A DNA stretch of 64,000 nucleotides from Candidatus Coxiella mudrowiae (GCA_001077715.1 CP011126.1:124001-188000); one strand, 5' to 3'; positions 9,314 through 20,165 are shown, counted from the stretch's first letter. Notes: generated from the sequence alone by a model not told the origin. Translations and numbers: made by a program.

Positions 9314-11296
9314 ATGTTCATGTCAATGATCTTGCAAGTTGCTGTACCAACGCCGTTATATCAGTGTTTTGATTATTTAGCACCTACCTCGTTTAAGAGT
9401 GCAAAATTACAGCCTGGCATTCGTTTAAAAATTCCTTTTGGTCGGCAAGACTGCGTAGGGGTGTTAATGGGAGTAAAACCTTATTCTTCTTTTCCCTCTG
9501 CGCGTCTTAAGCTTATCCAGGCAATCCTCGACGATGAACCGCTTATTCCACCGCCTTTACTTAAATTATTTCAATGGGCGAGTGAATATTATTATTATCC
9601 GATTGGTGAAGTTATCCTAGGTGCCCTACCGCGGATTTTTCGCCAAGGGAAACGGGTTACTGAAATTAGCGAGGACGGAGGTTCGTATATTCCGCATTCT
9701 CCGTTAGATTTAAATCCCTATCAGAAAAATGCGGTTACAGAAATTGTTAGTAATCAAAATTTTCAGACCTTTTTGCTTTCAGGAATTACTGGAAGCGGCA
9801 AAACTGAAGTTTATTTGCATTCCATTGAATCGTTAATTAAGCAGCGAAAACAAGCACTGGTACTGGTTCCAGAAATTGGATTAACGCCCCAAACTGTAAA
9901 GCGATTTCGTGAACGATTTAATGTGCCCATCGCTGTTTTGCATTCTAACTTAGCGGATAAAAAACGTGCGCAAGCGTGGCTTATGGCTAAGAAAGGTGTA
10001 GCTAAAATTATTATTGGTACTCGCTCAGCTATTTTTACTCCCCTTCTTAACCTTGGCATTATTATTTTAGACGAAGAGCACGACACTTCTTTTAAACAAC
10101 AATCCGCTTTTCGTTATTCTGCACGTGATTTGGCCGTAATACGTGGCCAGTTTGAAAATATTCCCGTTGTGCTTGGTTCTGCAACTCCTTCGTTAGAAAG
10201 TTTTTATAACGTTAAACGCGAACGTTATAAATTATTGCGGTTACCCTACCGGGCGGGGAAGGCTTCTTTGCCTCGTGTGACAATAACCGATTTACGTCAA
10301 AAGCAATTAATAGCTGGAATGAGCGATGAATTATTAATTACCATCGAAAACCATATTAAAAGTAACGGCCAAGTTTTATTATTTTTAAATCGCCGTGGTT
10401 ACGCGCCTACTTTGATGTGTCATGGTTGCGGCTGGATAATGCATTGTAATCGTTGTGATGCGCGATTAACTTTTCACTATCAACCTCCGCGACTTTACTG
10501 TCACCACTGTGGTTCTAATAAAAAAATCCCCCCCGTTTGTCCTCAATGTAAGCATCAAGAATTAATCGATTTTGGTTTAGGTACAGAACAATTAGAAGCG
10601 GTTTTACAAAAACGGTTTCCCAATTATGACATCGTGCGTATGGATCGCGATAGTACGCGCACTAAAAATAGCATGGAAGAAAAATTGAATTTAATTCACA
10701 ACCGAAAAGCACCAATTTTAATTGGCACAAAAATGATCGCTAAAGGTCATCATTTTCCTCATTTAACTTTGGTAGCAATTGTGGATGCCGACAGTGGTTT
10801 GTACAGTGCTGATTTTCGTGCCGCGGAACGGATGGGACAGTTGTTAATTCAAGTAGCTGGCCGTGCAGGTCGTGCAGAACAACAGGGGGAGGTATTTATT
10901 CAAACTCATCATCCTACAAATCCTCTGTTTACTCTTTTATTAAAAGAAGGGTACGCTATGTTTGCAGAAGTCTTATTAAAAGAACGCGAAGCTGCTCAAC
11001 TGCCTCCTTTTTCTTATTTAAGTATATTACGTGCTGAATCCCAAAAACCTGGGCCTCCTTCCGAATTTTTATCAGAAATAAAACAAAAAATTCTGGTTAA
11101 CAGCGGCGTGGATATTTTAGGGCCCGTTCCTGCCAGTATGGAGCGTAAAGCAGGACGTTACCGCTATCAATTACTTTTTCAATCCAAACATCGCATTGGC
11201 TTGCGTAAGGTGTTAAATCAATTGATCGCTTTGCTTTCCAGTCAGCGTGCAAAAGTCCGGTGGTCTTTGGATGTGGATCCACAAGAGACAATCTAA
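9314..11296 (+). CDS. priA: Primosomal helicase PriA, lacking the winged-helix segment
   Basis: Restarts stalled replication forks. The N-terminal 3'-end-binding domain (LQVAVPTPLYQCFDYLAP to ALPRIFRQGK, residues 7-113) runs after only about 20 residues into the helicase start LNPYQKNA (133) and Walker A GITGSGKTEVY (157-167). E. coli PriA has about 90 residues here, forming the winged-helix domain, so about 70 are missing; total length 660 versus 732 agrees. The rest is complete: LDEEHD box, GSATPSLES, eight zinc-binding cysteines (CHGCGWIMHCNRC, CHHCGS, CPQC), GTEQLE and QVAGRAGR. The frame is open, so this is an in-frame deletion or an ancient short form. Confidence 0.93.
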   Translation: MFMSMILQVAVPTPLYQCFDYLAPTSFKSAKLQPGIRLKIPFGRQDCVGVLMGVKPYSSFPSARLKLIQAILDDEPLIPPPLLKLFQWASEYYYYPIGEVILGALPRIFRQGKRVTEISEDGGSYIPHSPLDLNPYQKNAVTEIVSNQNFQTFLLSGITGSGKTEVYLHSIESLIKQRKQALVLVPEIGLTPQTVKRFRERFNVPIAVLHSNLADKKRAQAWLMAKKGVAKIIIGTRSAIFTPLLNLGIIILDEEHDTSFKQQSAFRYSARDLAVIRGQFENIPVVLGSATPSLESFYNVKRERYKLLRLPYRAGKASLPRVTITDLRQKQLIAGMSDELLITIENHIKSNGQVLLFLNRRGYAPTLMCHGCGWIMHCNRCDARLTFHYQPPRLYCHHCGSNKKIPPVCPQCKHQELIDFGLGTEQLEAVLQKRFPNYDIVRMDRDSTRTKNSMEEKLNLIHNRKAPILIGTKMIAKGHHFPHLTLVAIVDADSGLYSADFRAAERMGQLLIQVAGRAGRAEQQGEVFIQTHHPTNPLFTLLLKEGYAMFAEVLLKEREAAQLPPFSYLSILRAESQKPGPPSEFLSEIKQKILVNSGVDILGPVPASMERKAGRYRYQLLFQSKHRIGLRKVLNQLIALLSSQRAKVRWSLDVDPQETI

Positions 11297-11333
11297 GAGG
11301 GCATTCTAAAAATGTTACTACCCCCTAAACTCT

Positions 11334-12045
11334 TTAATGAGTCAGCTTGTAGCCTATTCCTAATCGTAAATAAGTCTGAATGCGGCAAAGGTAAGTTATG
11401 GAAAAAGCTATTTAAGAGGGTCTGCGACCATAGCCGTTAAAGTGAAGATATTGAAGATTCACGGACCAATACCAATTCCAATTGAAATAATATTTCAATC
11501 CGACGGGGGAAATAAAGGCGTCCAAAAATCACCGCTGAGAGGTAATTGGCTAGCGGGAGTGAAATTAAATTTGGTTCAAATATCAATTCCTGTCGCGCCG
11601 AATTTTCTAGAGCGATAAAAATTATGGTAAATAGGAATTATAGACTTGAGGGCAATATAAACATTATAAACATTCCATGAAATTTCTTTAATAATTCCTC
11701 CAGTGGGACTGAAATTCCTCCGGTGGGACTGACGATCCAAGGGTGGGGAACGAAATAACGCATTTTGGGTAAATGATTCCAACCAATTTCAGCGGCAATA
11801 AAGCGGTTCCATTTATATCCAAGAGTAAATCCTGCCGTAAATCCATCTTTGCCATTTTTAAAATCGCCGAAGGGCGGAGCGCCTCCTTGAATAATTCCTA
11901 CAAAAACTTGGTAAGGTAAATTTTCTTTCCAGTCCGGGAGTGTATATCCAGATTGCCCTTCAAAATAAAAAACGGAATAAACAGGAGGTATCGGAAAATA
12001 TTCTACTTCTTCATAGCCTCCTCCTCCTCAGACCGTGATTTTATT
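11334..12045 (-). pseudogene. Outer-membrane beta-barrel protein, broken
   Basis: Minus-strand fragments in different frames give a small porin-like barrel: YFPIPPVYSVFYFEGQSGYT, LPYQVFVGIIQGG, then KDGFTAGFTLGYKWNRFIAA followed by EIGWNHLPKMRYF, and a terminal strand YLRLGIGYKLTH ending in a stop at 11334. The aromatic alternating strands and the GYKW motif are typical of OmpA-like or opacity-type barrels. Frameshifts and stops interrupt the middle, and a 20-bp tandem duplication (11693-11732) lies inside. No complete signal peptide is found. Its role cannot be told. Confidence 0.65.
11693..11732. repeat. 20-bp tandem duplication in the barrel pseudogene
   Basis: AATTCCTCCAGTGGGACTGA (11693-11712) is followed directly by a copy differing at one base (11713-11732). 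It lies inside the outer-membrane protein remnant and disrupts its frame. Confidence 0.85.
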
Positions 12046-12368
12046 AAAAATTACCAAATAAAAGAGAATAGAAGACAGAAACAGAAAATAAAGCGGATCA
12101 TAAGAAAATCCTTTTACGCTCGAGTAAGGTCCTAAAAAGGAAACATTTTATCAGTACTTTTTGGTATTGCCTAGGCTAAAAATGTTATTCCTACTCCAAA
12201 GAATTATTATAAATAAAATAACCATCTTTTCTTTCCTCCTCCTGCGGGTTAACTGTTTGCTCAATAAGTGGAGCAAAAAAAATTCAATGAATCAAAAAAT
12301 TGTTGTTTAGTCTGAGAAGTTTTTATAGAATCGAATGGTTATTAACTTTGTAGGAAAAGGATAGGCTG

Positions 12369-13054
12369 ATGGATTTGAGCTATTTTTTTAAAGGAGAATT
12401 TCTTTCCTTGCTGTAGTGGCATTAACGACCCTACTCCCTTTGTCCACTAACGTATGCGGGTGGTGGATCCGATGTCGTGGTTTACAATCCTTGGATGGTA
12501 ACTAGAGTCTGGGTTATACGGTATATCAGGATATGTTTCGTAGTGACGGACAAACACCTGTCTATCACTTTGTGATTGGTCCAGATTTTCTAACGGGAGA
12601 TCAGTTCAATTTTAGATGGGAAGTGGGCGTTCAAAATGGAAATACTATGCGCCTAGTGGCACCGGAAATTGCTCCAGATAAATGGGGGTTGCCTATTAAC
12701 TCCATCGTAAAACCAATGTTGGATTTCTTGCTCACATTAAGATCGGGGCGTTTTGGTAGCTCTTGCCTGTTTGTGAAATTAAAAAAAAAGGGGGGTTGCT
12801 TACGGATGTTGGGATTTTGTGGATCGTGATAGCATCCCAAGCGAGTTAGAATTAGCAGGAGAAGTTTCATGGTAGGTTTTGGTTTTTGGCTCAATGAGCC
12901 GGCGAATTTAAATTTGATGTATCAAGCGATTTTTGGGGGTAATCAGAATTTCTGGATTAATGCCGATGGCGCGACAACAGGTCATGTTGATCACATTCCA
13001 GTGCGGCACGGGGTGTTTGTTCGGATTGACGATGATGGTGTAACACCTGATTGA
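12369..13054 (+). pseudogene. Unrecognised secreted protein, broken
   Basis: After an AAAGGAG-like site there is a degenerate hydrophobic leader (FLAVVALTTLLPLST in one frame). Further fragments include QDMFRSDGQTPVYHFVIGPD, FRWEVGVQNGNTMRLVAPEI, and after a frameshift near 12780, VGFGFWLNEPANLNLMYQAI and GHVDHIPVRHGVFVRIDDDG before a stop at 13054. I do not recognise the family. The leader suggests export. It precedes the DUF1566 remnant on the same strand and may have been in the same operon. Codon use and conserved-looking stretches say it was a real gene. Confidence 0.5.
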
Positions 13055-13139
13055 AAATAAGGACAGCATTATAAAAAAACTTTATTATAAAAAAATTTCT
13101 TGGCTTTTGATTACCTTACCGCTCCCTTACCGCTCCTAA

Positions 13140-13926
13140 CTCGAATAGGAATTAGTTATGCAGTGAATCCGGCTTCAACTCAATATTTAGAGAACCGGAT
13201 TCAACAATTGTAGTCTCTGGATCCTAGTAGCTCCTCGAGGCCCCCACCCAAGGATTACAAAGACCTCAGGGAGAAACTGGGGCTACAGGCCCTGGGTGTG
13301 GCGCCAGGCGGAACGTCTGGCCAAATATTGGTAAAAACTAGTAATAGTAATTTTGATATGCAATGGGTGGATCCTCCCACCCACTTATACAGTGGGACAG
13401 CAGTCTTTGGGTGGTATAGTTTTTTTGGTGGATTTTCTTCCGGACAGCATGGACTTGTTGCTAAGTGCGCTGATAGACCTTGAGAGGATATTAGATGGGG
13501 GAACTCTATTAACTCTGGCTAATGGGAATGGGGCAGGCAAGGGCTGGTGAGATGAATACCTCCTTAGCAGTTGGCCTGCCAAGCTGCTGTGAATGATTCG
13601 GCTGATTCAGCTGTCCTTTTTCTTTTGCTCCAGCTTTGCGGTATAGGGGGGGGGAATGGTACCACTCCTTGTACTCCCGAGGGAAGTCATCCTGATACGG
13701 GGGAGATTTGCTATGGGGACTGGTATTTACCTTCGATATGAGAGCTTTCACAATTGTATCAACAAAGAGATGTGGCTGCAGGGTTCAATACTAGTACTGG
13801 AATATTGGAGTTCCACCGAAACTTCAGCGACGACCGTTTACGATATCTTTTTCTTTGATGGGAGCATAAGTTGCCACGACAGGAAAAGGCGAAACTGATG
13901 CCGTCCGCTGCATCCGCGCTTTCTAA
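13140..13926 (+). pseudogene. Collagen-like / tail-fibre-like / DUF1566 (Lcl_C) protein, broken
   Basis: Combining frames gives an unusual domain order. First come a few collagen-like Gly-x-y triplets (PQGETGATGPG). Next is a segment like phage tail-fibre linkers (APGGTSGQILVKTSNSNFDM, then QWVDPP). Last is a DUF1566/Lcl C-terminal domain with LGGIVFLVD, SGQHGLVA, GNGAGKG, THEGSHPDTGEICYGDW-like and EYWSSTETSATTVYD parts, ending ETDAVRCIRAF-stop at 13926. At least three frameshifts and a nine-G run (13646-13654) interrupt it. DUF1566 domains occur on secreted or surface proteins, so this was probably a surface adhesin or fibre. A good terminator follows. Confidence 0.7.
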
Positions 13927-13946
13927 GCATTGAGTTTGGCATTTTC

Positions 13947-13980
13947 GAAGAGGCCGCTTGGTTTGCGGTCTCTTCTTTTT
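13947..13980 (+). terminator. Rho-independent terminator after the DUF1566 remnant
   Basis: GAAGAGGCCGC and GCGGTCTCTTC pair with a single G-U wobble around a TTGGTTT loop and are followed by five T on the plus strand. The T run overlaps the stop codon of convergent pdxB, so it serves the plus-strand gene. Confidence 0.8.
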
Positions 13981-15085
13981 AATCAAAAGAAAATCCCCAT
14001 TGTTGAAGAATTTTTTTTAGTTTTGGATCCGGTGAGGGAGTTAATTGGATAGCAGAAAATTCCGGACGCAACAGATAACGACGGCGTAAGTTTTCAAACT
14101 GATCTTGATTATTTATCAATAACTCGCGCATAGTTTGAGTTTCTCTACTGGGATCGTAGATTTTTAACAGAACATCTTCGACGGTACGACATTCCCGAAT
14201 ATTAACCATCGTTTTTTCTGGTAATTGTTGCAGCTCTTTAAAGCGATGGATATCTATTAGCTGAAAATGTTGTAGAAAGGCTTCATAAATCATCAGCGAT
14301 GCATGCAATTTTGCTTCTTTACTGTAACCCGCAATATGCGGCGTAGCGATAGTCACTTTTTCCAATAAAGCTAAATTAACATCAGGTTCGTTTTCCCATA
14401 CATCCAAACAGGCTACGATATGCTTCTGTTTTAATAAAGCTTGATTGTCTACCACTGCGCCGCGTCCTGCATTTAATAAAACGCAGCCGGGTTTTAATCT
14501 TTTTAACAAGGCATCATGGATTAAATGATAGGTAGGAAACTCGCCAGCGTTGGTTAGAGGTGTATGTAAACAAATAAGGTCCATTTCCGTAAGTGATTCT
14601 AATGGGATAGAGATGAATTCTTTTTCAGAAATGGCCCGGGGTGGATCATTATGGAAAACAGAAAAGCCTATTTTTTTCAAACGATTGGAAACGATTTTAC
14701 CCAGATGGCCGACTCCAACGACAGCGGCGTTTATCGACCCTTGAGGCAATAAACCTTTTTTCCGCAAAAAAGCGATGCAGTGGAGTACGTATTCTGCGAC
14801 CGACACTGCATTAGCTCCAGGAGCATAAGACCATGAGATAAGTTGTTTTGCTAACCATTCATGATCAATATGATCAAATCCTGCGGTTGTGCTGCCTACA
14901 AACTCAATGGGGGTTCCTTTTAATAAAGTAGCATTGACCTGAGTTATCGACCGCGTCAATAAAACGTTGACTCTGCTTAAATCACTTTTTTTGATATTAC
15001 TGCCCGGCCTTAAAAGCAATTTGCCATAGCCTCCAAATAATTCGGTAACAAAGGGAATACGGTCGTCAGCGAGAATGGTGATCAT
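13979..15085 (-). CDS. pdxB: Erythronate-4-phosphate dehydrogenase
   Basis: Second step of the DXP-dependent pyridoxal phosphate pathway, oxidising 4-phosphoerythronate with NAD. The 368-residue protein has the 2-hydroxyacid dehydrogenase fold. The NAD-binding glycine motif VGVGHLGKIVSNRL lies near residue 125, followed by DPPRA. The catalytic arginine is in LLNAGRGAVVDN, then the acidic DVWENEP, and the histidine is in TPHIAGYS (about residue 255). The PdxB-specific C-terminal dimerisation domain is present. It is a single gene on the minus strand, convergent with the DUF1566 remnant. Retention suggests the endosymbiont makes vitamin B6 itself, though the other pathway genes are not in view. 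Confidence 0.94.
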   Translation of the reverse strand: MITILADDRIPFVTELFGGYGKLLLRPGSNIKKSDLSRVNVLLTRSITQVNATLLKGTPIEFVGSTTAGFDHIDHEWLAKQLISWSYAPGANAVSVAEYVLHCIAFLRKKGLLPQGSINAAVVGVGHLGKIVSNRLKKIGFSVFHNDPPRAISEKEFISIPLESLTEMDLICLHTPLTNAGEFPTYHLIHDALLKRLKPGCVLLNAGRGAVVDNQALLKQKHIVACLDVWENEPDVNLALLEKVTIATPHIAGYSKEAKLHASLMIYEAFLQHFQLIDIHRFKELQQLPEKTMVNIRECRTVEDVLLKIYDPSRETQTMRELLINNQDQFENLRRRYLLRPEFSAIQLTPSPDPKLKKILQQWGFSFD

Positions 15086-15208
15086 CTTTGAAGACTATCA
15101 AGGAAGACTCCTTGAATTCAACCATAAAATCATATACGGGTTAGCTATCTTTCTCTTCAATGAGTTAGAATGTATAGCTGTTGCAACCAGGCATAGCTAG
15201 ATGTTCTG

Positions 15209-16740
15209 ATGAAAAAAGCTTTTTCTATAGGACTTTTTATAATGCTCCTAGTAATAGGAATTAGCAGCTATGTCCAACTTTCCTTTACGTTCCCCTGAAG
15301 TCAATATGATAGAAGGAAATGGAGAAGTCCTTCCTAATGCAGCGTGAGAGCCACTGCCTTTTCCTTGAGTGTTACCGCGCTGACTCAAGCATTTAAGCTT
15401 AAAAGAAGCGATTTTACTTGCTCTTCGAAACAATGCCGATCTCATTAGTAGCGAAACAGCGGGTAGTAGATAAATTTGCTCTTGAAGTTGCACGAAATGA
15501 ATTTTAACCTTATATATAAATATAAATTAGGTGGGACCGCAAATTATAGCAAAGGTATTAAACCCAGTTATACCATTTTGGCCCTACGTTAACAGTAAAA
15601 ACTCCCATAGGCACGCAATTAGAAGCCACTTATGGAAATGCATTTCGCGGTGGTGTCGGCGCGATGTCACGTTAACTTATGATCAGCCCTTAAAAGGGGT
15701 GGGTTGGGCGTATAACACGATTAATTTAGCCAATACCGTCAACGATGAGAAAATAGCGAAATTAACTTTTAAAAATAGTGTGATTACCGTAGTGGTCGCC
15801 GTGATCAATAGTTATCGTGCTTTGGTCGAGGATATAATAATTTGGCCATCCAAAAGCGAATAGTATTGCGTGCCTAAGAAACTGTAAGGCAAACTCGCTT
15901 ACAAGTGCGAGCAGGAAAAGTAGCTCCTAGTGATTTGTTGCAACAAGAGGCAAATTTAGAATCGACGCGTTTGTCGATGATGCAGAAAGAAAGTGGCTTT
16001 GATACTGATTATCAAACCTTTTTACAATCGTTTGGTTTTGTATCAGAATTCAGAGTCTAAATTGATACCTGCATGGAGCCCACGTTTTATCACATTCCCT
16101 CTTTGGAATGTTACTATTCGTTTGGCGTTATTAAACAATATTGAGTACCAAACCCTAGTAATTCGCTTGCGGGCTATCAAACTGGCAGTAATTACAGCTA
16201 AAAACGAGGCGCGTTGGCAGCTTGATTTAAGTGCCCAGCACAACCATCGGTCAAAATGCAGGCTCCACATTTATTCCTACAACCATTACCCGAGTCTTGG
16301 CACGATTACTTCAGGAGGCAAAGGACCTAGTTTTTGGTTCACATTAAATATATCGATAGATAATGTTAAAGCGCAGAAGCAGATCATCGACGCACGAATT
16401 GTGCTGGAACAAGCAAAATCATTCTTTAGAAAAGCAATGGGAACAGCTGGTTCGCAATATAACAAACAAAATTAATCATCTGGATAATCAATATCAGCAA
16501 ATTTATCGTTGCTCGGTAAGTGGTTGAATTGCAAGCACAAACTGTTTGAGATGCCGAGCTTAAATTGAAATATGTAAATGTAAAAAACAACAGTGTTTGA
16601 AGTAAATCAATTGCAAGATGAGCTACTGAAATAACAAACTAATTTAGTAGCTGCACAAATTCAATTTTTGAATTCTATTACTACCTTAAATCAAACGTTA
16701 GGGGTAAAGTTGAATAAATGGGGAATTACCTTGAGGTGTA
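15209..16740 (+). pseudogene. TolC-family outer-membrane efflux protein, broken
   Basis: Starts with ATG and a signal peptide (MKKAFSIGLFIMLLVIGISS). TolC-like helical repeats are then found in shifting frames: NTINLANTVNDEKIAKLTFK, SVITVVVAVINSYRALVEDI, TVRQTRLQVRAGKVAPSDLL, QQEANLESTRLSMMQKE in the first half, and LALLNNIEYQTLVIRLRA, IKLAVITAKNEARWQLDLSA, NISIDNVKAQKQIIDARIVL in the second. Many frameshifts and stops are present. It is the first gene of a decayed three-gene efflux operon with an adaptor and a MacB-type ABC protein following on the same strand. Confidence 0.8.
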
Positions 16741-16746
16741 CTGATA

Positions 16747-17814
16747 ATGAGAAATCGATCTCTATTTAAATGGAAGTTTTGTTTCATACTTATGATGGCA
16801 CTTTTTTGGGTGCTTGTAAAAAAGAATAAAAAAGGCAGATGAAAATGCTCAGCCACTTGTTATTACAGCCACCATGCAGCCGAGTGTAATGAAACTATAT
16901 TTTACAAGCGCATTATCTCCATGAAAATTATCGTAATGCAGTTACTAAATACCTTCAAGCGAAAAACACCTGTGAAACCAGTATCAAATCCTTTGTGGGG
17001 ACTCAAGCGTTTCATGAAGCGTGTATTATTCATGATGATGAATTTCGAATGGATCGAAGTCAACATTAAACCAACGTCTTAAAACTTTTATCAAGCTCGC
17101 TTCGAGTTAGAAAAAATACTGTGAGAAAGTCAATATCGATCCCAAAAACGATTGAACGATTAAGTATCATTGATACTTTGGCTGTTGCGCAGATAATGCA
17201 AAAACAATTCCAGCATATCGAAGTAAAAGCGCCTGGGAGGGGTTTTGCACTTTTCCCTGTAAAAACTGATAACGACGATAAAGATGGAAATGGGAAATTG
17301 ACCGTGGAAACGGAAGTAAAGTGAGGTCAATTATTGTTATCCATCGGAAATTTATCAGGATTTACGATGACTTTGCCGGTTAGCGAAATTAACATCAATC
17401 GACTGCAACCGGGATTAAAAGCCATTGTAACGGGAGATACTTTTCTGGGAATCACTCTTGAGGGTGTTGTAACTTCTGTCACTCAGCAGACCAACCCTCA
17501 AAAAACCGCTGGCCAAGGAGCGCTTAGCATGTTCAATATTGAAATCAAAATTTCGAACGTTAGTGAAAAAGAAAGAGACGTTATTCATGTTGGAATGACT
17601 ATGAACGTCGAAATCGATGTTAAAAACCACGCCCATATTCTATTGCCTATTCAAGCAGTGTTTCAAAAAAAATGGCCAAAGCTTAGTTACTATTTTGGAT
17701 CCTAAAACTGGAGAGAAAAAGACATTCCCGTCGTCCCCGGAGACACCCACATTGACGGGGATAATTATTCTTGAAGGCGTTGAACCTGGCGATAAAGTGG
17801 TGATTCATGATTAA
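16747..17814 (+). pseudogene. Efflux adaptor (MacA/HlyD-type membrane fusion protein), broken
   Basis: An N-terminal membrane anchor (SLFKWKFCFILMMALFWVLV) is followed by damaged hairpin sequence. The best-kept part is the beta-barrel region: QHIEVKAPGRGFALF, LLSIGNLSGFTMTLPVSEIN, LQPGLKAIVTGDTFLGITLE, GVVTSVTQQTNPQKT, and VIHVGMTMNVEIDVKN. These are classic adaptor motifs. The tail ILDPKTGEKKTF...LEGVEPGDKVVIHD is in a further frame. Its stop overlaps the start of the MacB remnant, preserving evidence of translational coupling. The adaptor joined the inner-membrane ABC protein to the TolC-like channel. Confidence 0.8.
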
Positions 17815-19203
17815 ATTTAAAAATGTCACTAAAATTTATCAGTTTGGTACTAATCGGTATGAAGCATCAAAGGGAATTAATTTTTCCATCGAAAGGGAAA
17901 GAACTGGTTGGAATTGTAGGGTCATCTAGCTCGGGAAAGACCACCATGATGAATATCTTAGGGTTGTTGGATCGCCCTACGACGGGTGAATATTATTTAA
18001 ATACAAAAAATGTATCTGAATTAACCCATAATCAACGAGCAGATTTTCGGAATCGAAGCATTGGCTTTATTTTTCAGTTATTTTTTTGTTAACTCGCTTG
18101 AATGCGCTGAGTAATGTAAGTTTGCGCTTAACTTATCGTAATCTCAACCGACGTGAAATTGGAAAACGCGTGCTGACTGCTTTAGAAAAAGTGGGTATGG
18201 CTCAATTTTATCATCATAAGCCCAGTGAATTATTTAGCGATGGATATTCAACCGCTACCAGGCCAAAGTCAAACTGATGGAACCTCTCAGGTTAAGATTA
18301 ATACAATACCTGAAATCCAGAAAGACTCCAATCAAATCGCCCTGATTAGCCCCCTACAACCTTTCTTTCTATACCTTCTATTATCAAAGGAAATCAAACA
18401 GAGGGTCAGGTTTTAGGGGCCACAACAATTTGTTGATAGAGGTAGTAAAATTGAAGTTGATAAAGGCCATTTCGTTTCTTAATTTAGATCTTCATAGTTT
18501 TTTTTGTGTTATTGGAAGTGATTTGGCTAAAGATTTTCTTGATAAAGGCATTTCAAACCCTATTGGGCATCAAATTTTGCTTCGAAGCTTTGTTTTTAAA
18601 ATTATTGGAGTAACAAAACCTTGGCAGCCAAATTGGTTTTTGTCCGCGGAGATTAATAAAGGAGTGATTATTCCCTTGGAAGTTTGTTATTTTTTAAGTA
18701 AGGATATCCAAATCAATAATATATTATTTCGCTGAAAATGAATGAATTATATCCTCAACTAAAAGTTACTTTTAGAAGCCCTAATCAAATTATTGGCATT
18801 ATGCAAAAGCAACAAGAGACATTCACTTGGGTTTTTAGGGTCCATTGGCAGTATTGCTATTAGTAGGTGGTATCGGTGTAATGAATATTATGTACGTTTC
18901 TGTTATTGAGCGGTGTCGCGAAATTAGCATTCGTATGGCTATCAGTGCTCGACGCGCTAATATGCGGCGAATGTTTTTAATTGAATCGATTATTTTAACT
19001 ATTTTTTTCTGGTGTTCTGGAAATTATAATCGGTATTACTATTGCTACCGCTCTTGCATTGGCAAGAGGTTGGAGCATTCTCATTCTAATTTTTCCTCCG
19101 ATTTTAGGCTTTTTGGTATCAGTGTTTGGTAGGTGTCGTTTCTGGATTTTATCCTGATCAGGCTTCGAAACTAGATCCCATTGAAACCTTACGTGGAGAG
19201 TAA
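17807..19203 (+). pseudogene. MacB-type ABC transporter (ATPase-permease), broken
   Basis: The N-terminal ATPase begins MIKFKNVTKIYQFGTNRYEA and keeps Walker A (VGSSSSGKTTMMNILGLLDR, with S where G is usual) and NRSIGFIFQ at the Q-loop. The segment from the LSGGQ signature through Walker B is deleted or scrambled after 18240. The periplasmic domain survives as fragments (GQVLGATTQFVDRGSKIEVD in part). The C-terminal permease part reads [46 protein letters not shown], and ends near PIETLRGE. This is the MacB/FtsX-like DUF214 signature. Loss of the ATP-hydrolysis core means it cannot work. Confidence 0.82.
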
Positions 19204-19347
19204 TTAATATAGAAGTTCCGCGACGCTAACTGGATCAGACTATCCTTAGGCTTTCAATTTTAAACTCAAAATCAACATCTTGGCACCCATCGTATAAAAC
19301 CGCCGTTGGATGATTCCGGCCAGATCAGTGTGTAATAAGCGAGTTAA

Positions 19348-20165
19348 CTAGTTTTCATTGGGATAAACATAACTAGAAGCAAAATAAATTGCCTTCGGGA
19401 ATTTTTTACTTACCTTTTCTGAAATTTTTGAAATTTGTTCCACAACATTGGTGGCAAAACCTCGATAAGATTCGGTAGCGATGCTTTGCATTTGTGAATA
19501 TTTAACAAGATAATCAAGTGTGGCGTGAGTTTGTTCTTTTAATTTAGTCAGCGTTGCATCACTACCAAAACTTCCAATGTCAACTTCGCCCGCGCTTATG
19601 AAGATGAAATTATAAAAGTATTGAGTAAACATTCTCAATTTTTATTAATTCTTTTCTTTCGTGCCATGTAAAATTTAATATTAAAAGCAATAAGAGAATA
19701 AGAGGCTCTGCAATAAGTTTATAGGATTGATAATGGACAGGTAATAAACTAAAAATCGCGTCAGTTCCTGCTGTGATAGAAATAGCAATTGTCAAAATGT
19801 AATCGATAATTAGAGCTGCGCCGGATACTAGCCTCGAATAAGGACCTATATAACTGAGTTGCTACTTTATAACCCCCCCCATTAGGGAATAATTTAATCA
19901 CTTGGTTGTATGCCAGTACGATTAAGAAAACGGTCATAGCAGTTGCGGCTGTAAGAAAGAGGGCTAATAAGTGAGTATGACGACCCAGTGTATAAAAAAA
20001 GGACTGTTCTGGACCATAGTAAGACGAAGAAAGCCCGTCGGCCTCCCAAGCCCGATCCATGCAAGAAACGCGATTAAAGGGATGTGCCAACACGTTTCTT
20101 TCTTCATAGGATGGGGTTCCCCCCCCGCGTGGCTTTCCAAAAATTAACTCGTGTAGACGACGCAT
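19348..20165 (-). pseudogene. APC-type amino-acid permease, broken and internally deleted
   Basis: N-terminal part: RRLHELIFGKPR, ADGLSSSYYGPEQSFF, GRHTHLLALFLTAATAMTVF and NQVIKLFPNGGGYKVATQL, with frameshifts near 20040 and 19840. Then ILTIAISITAGTDAIFSLLP in another frame. After LLLLLILNFTWHERK the sequence jumps to the soluble C-terminal domain (SAGEVDIGSFGSDATLTKLK, QISKISEKVSKKFPKAIYFA), so most of the later membrane helices are deleted. Two runs of eight C (19873-19880 and 20119-20126) sit at glycine codons in the remnant. Confidence 0.75.

Noticed and set aside
11953-12135. Plus-strand open frame rich in Arg and Lys
   Set aside because: It is antisense to the readable outer-membrane barrel remnant and has the low complexity of a shadow frame.
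15209-20165. Insertion sequence as the cause of decay in the efflux and permease region
   Set aside because: No transposase fragment, terminal inverted repeats or target duplication could be seen; lesions are point changes, small indels and deletions.
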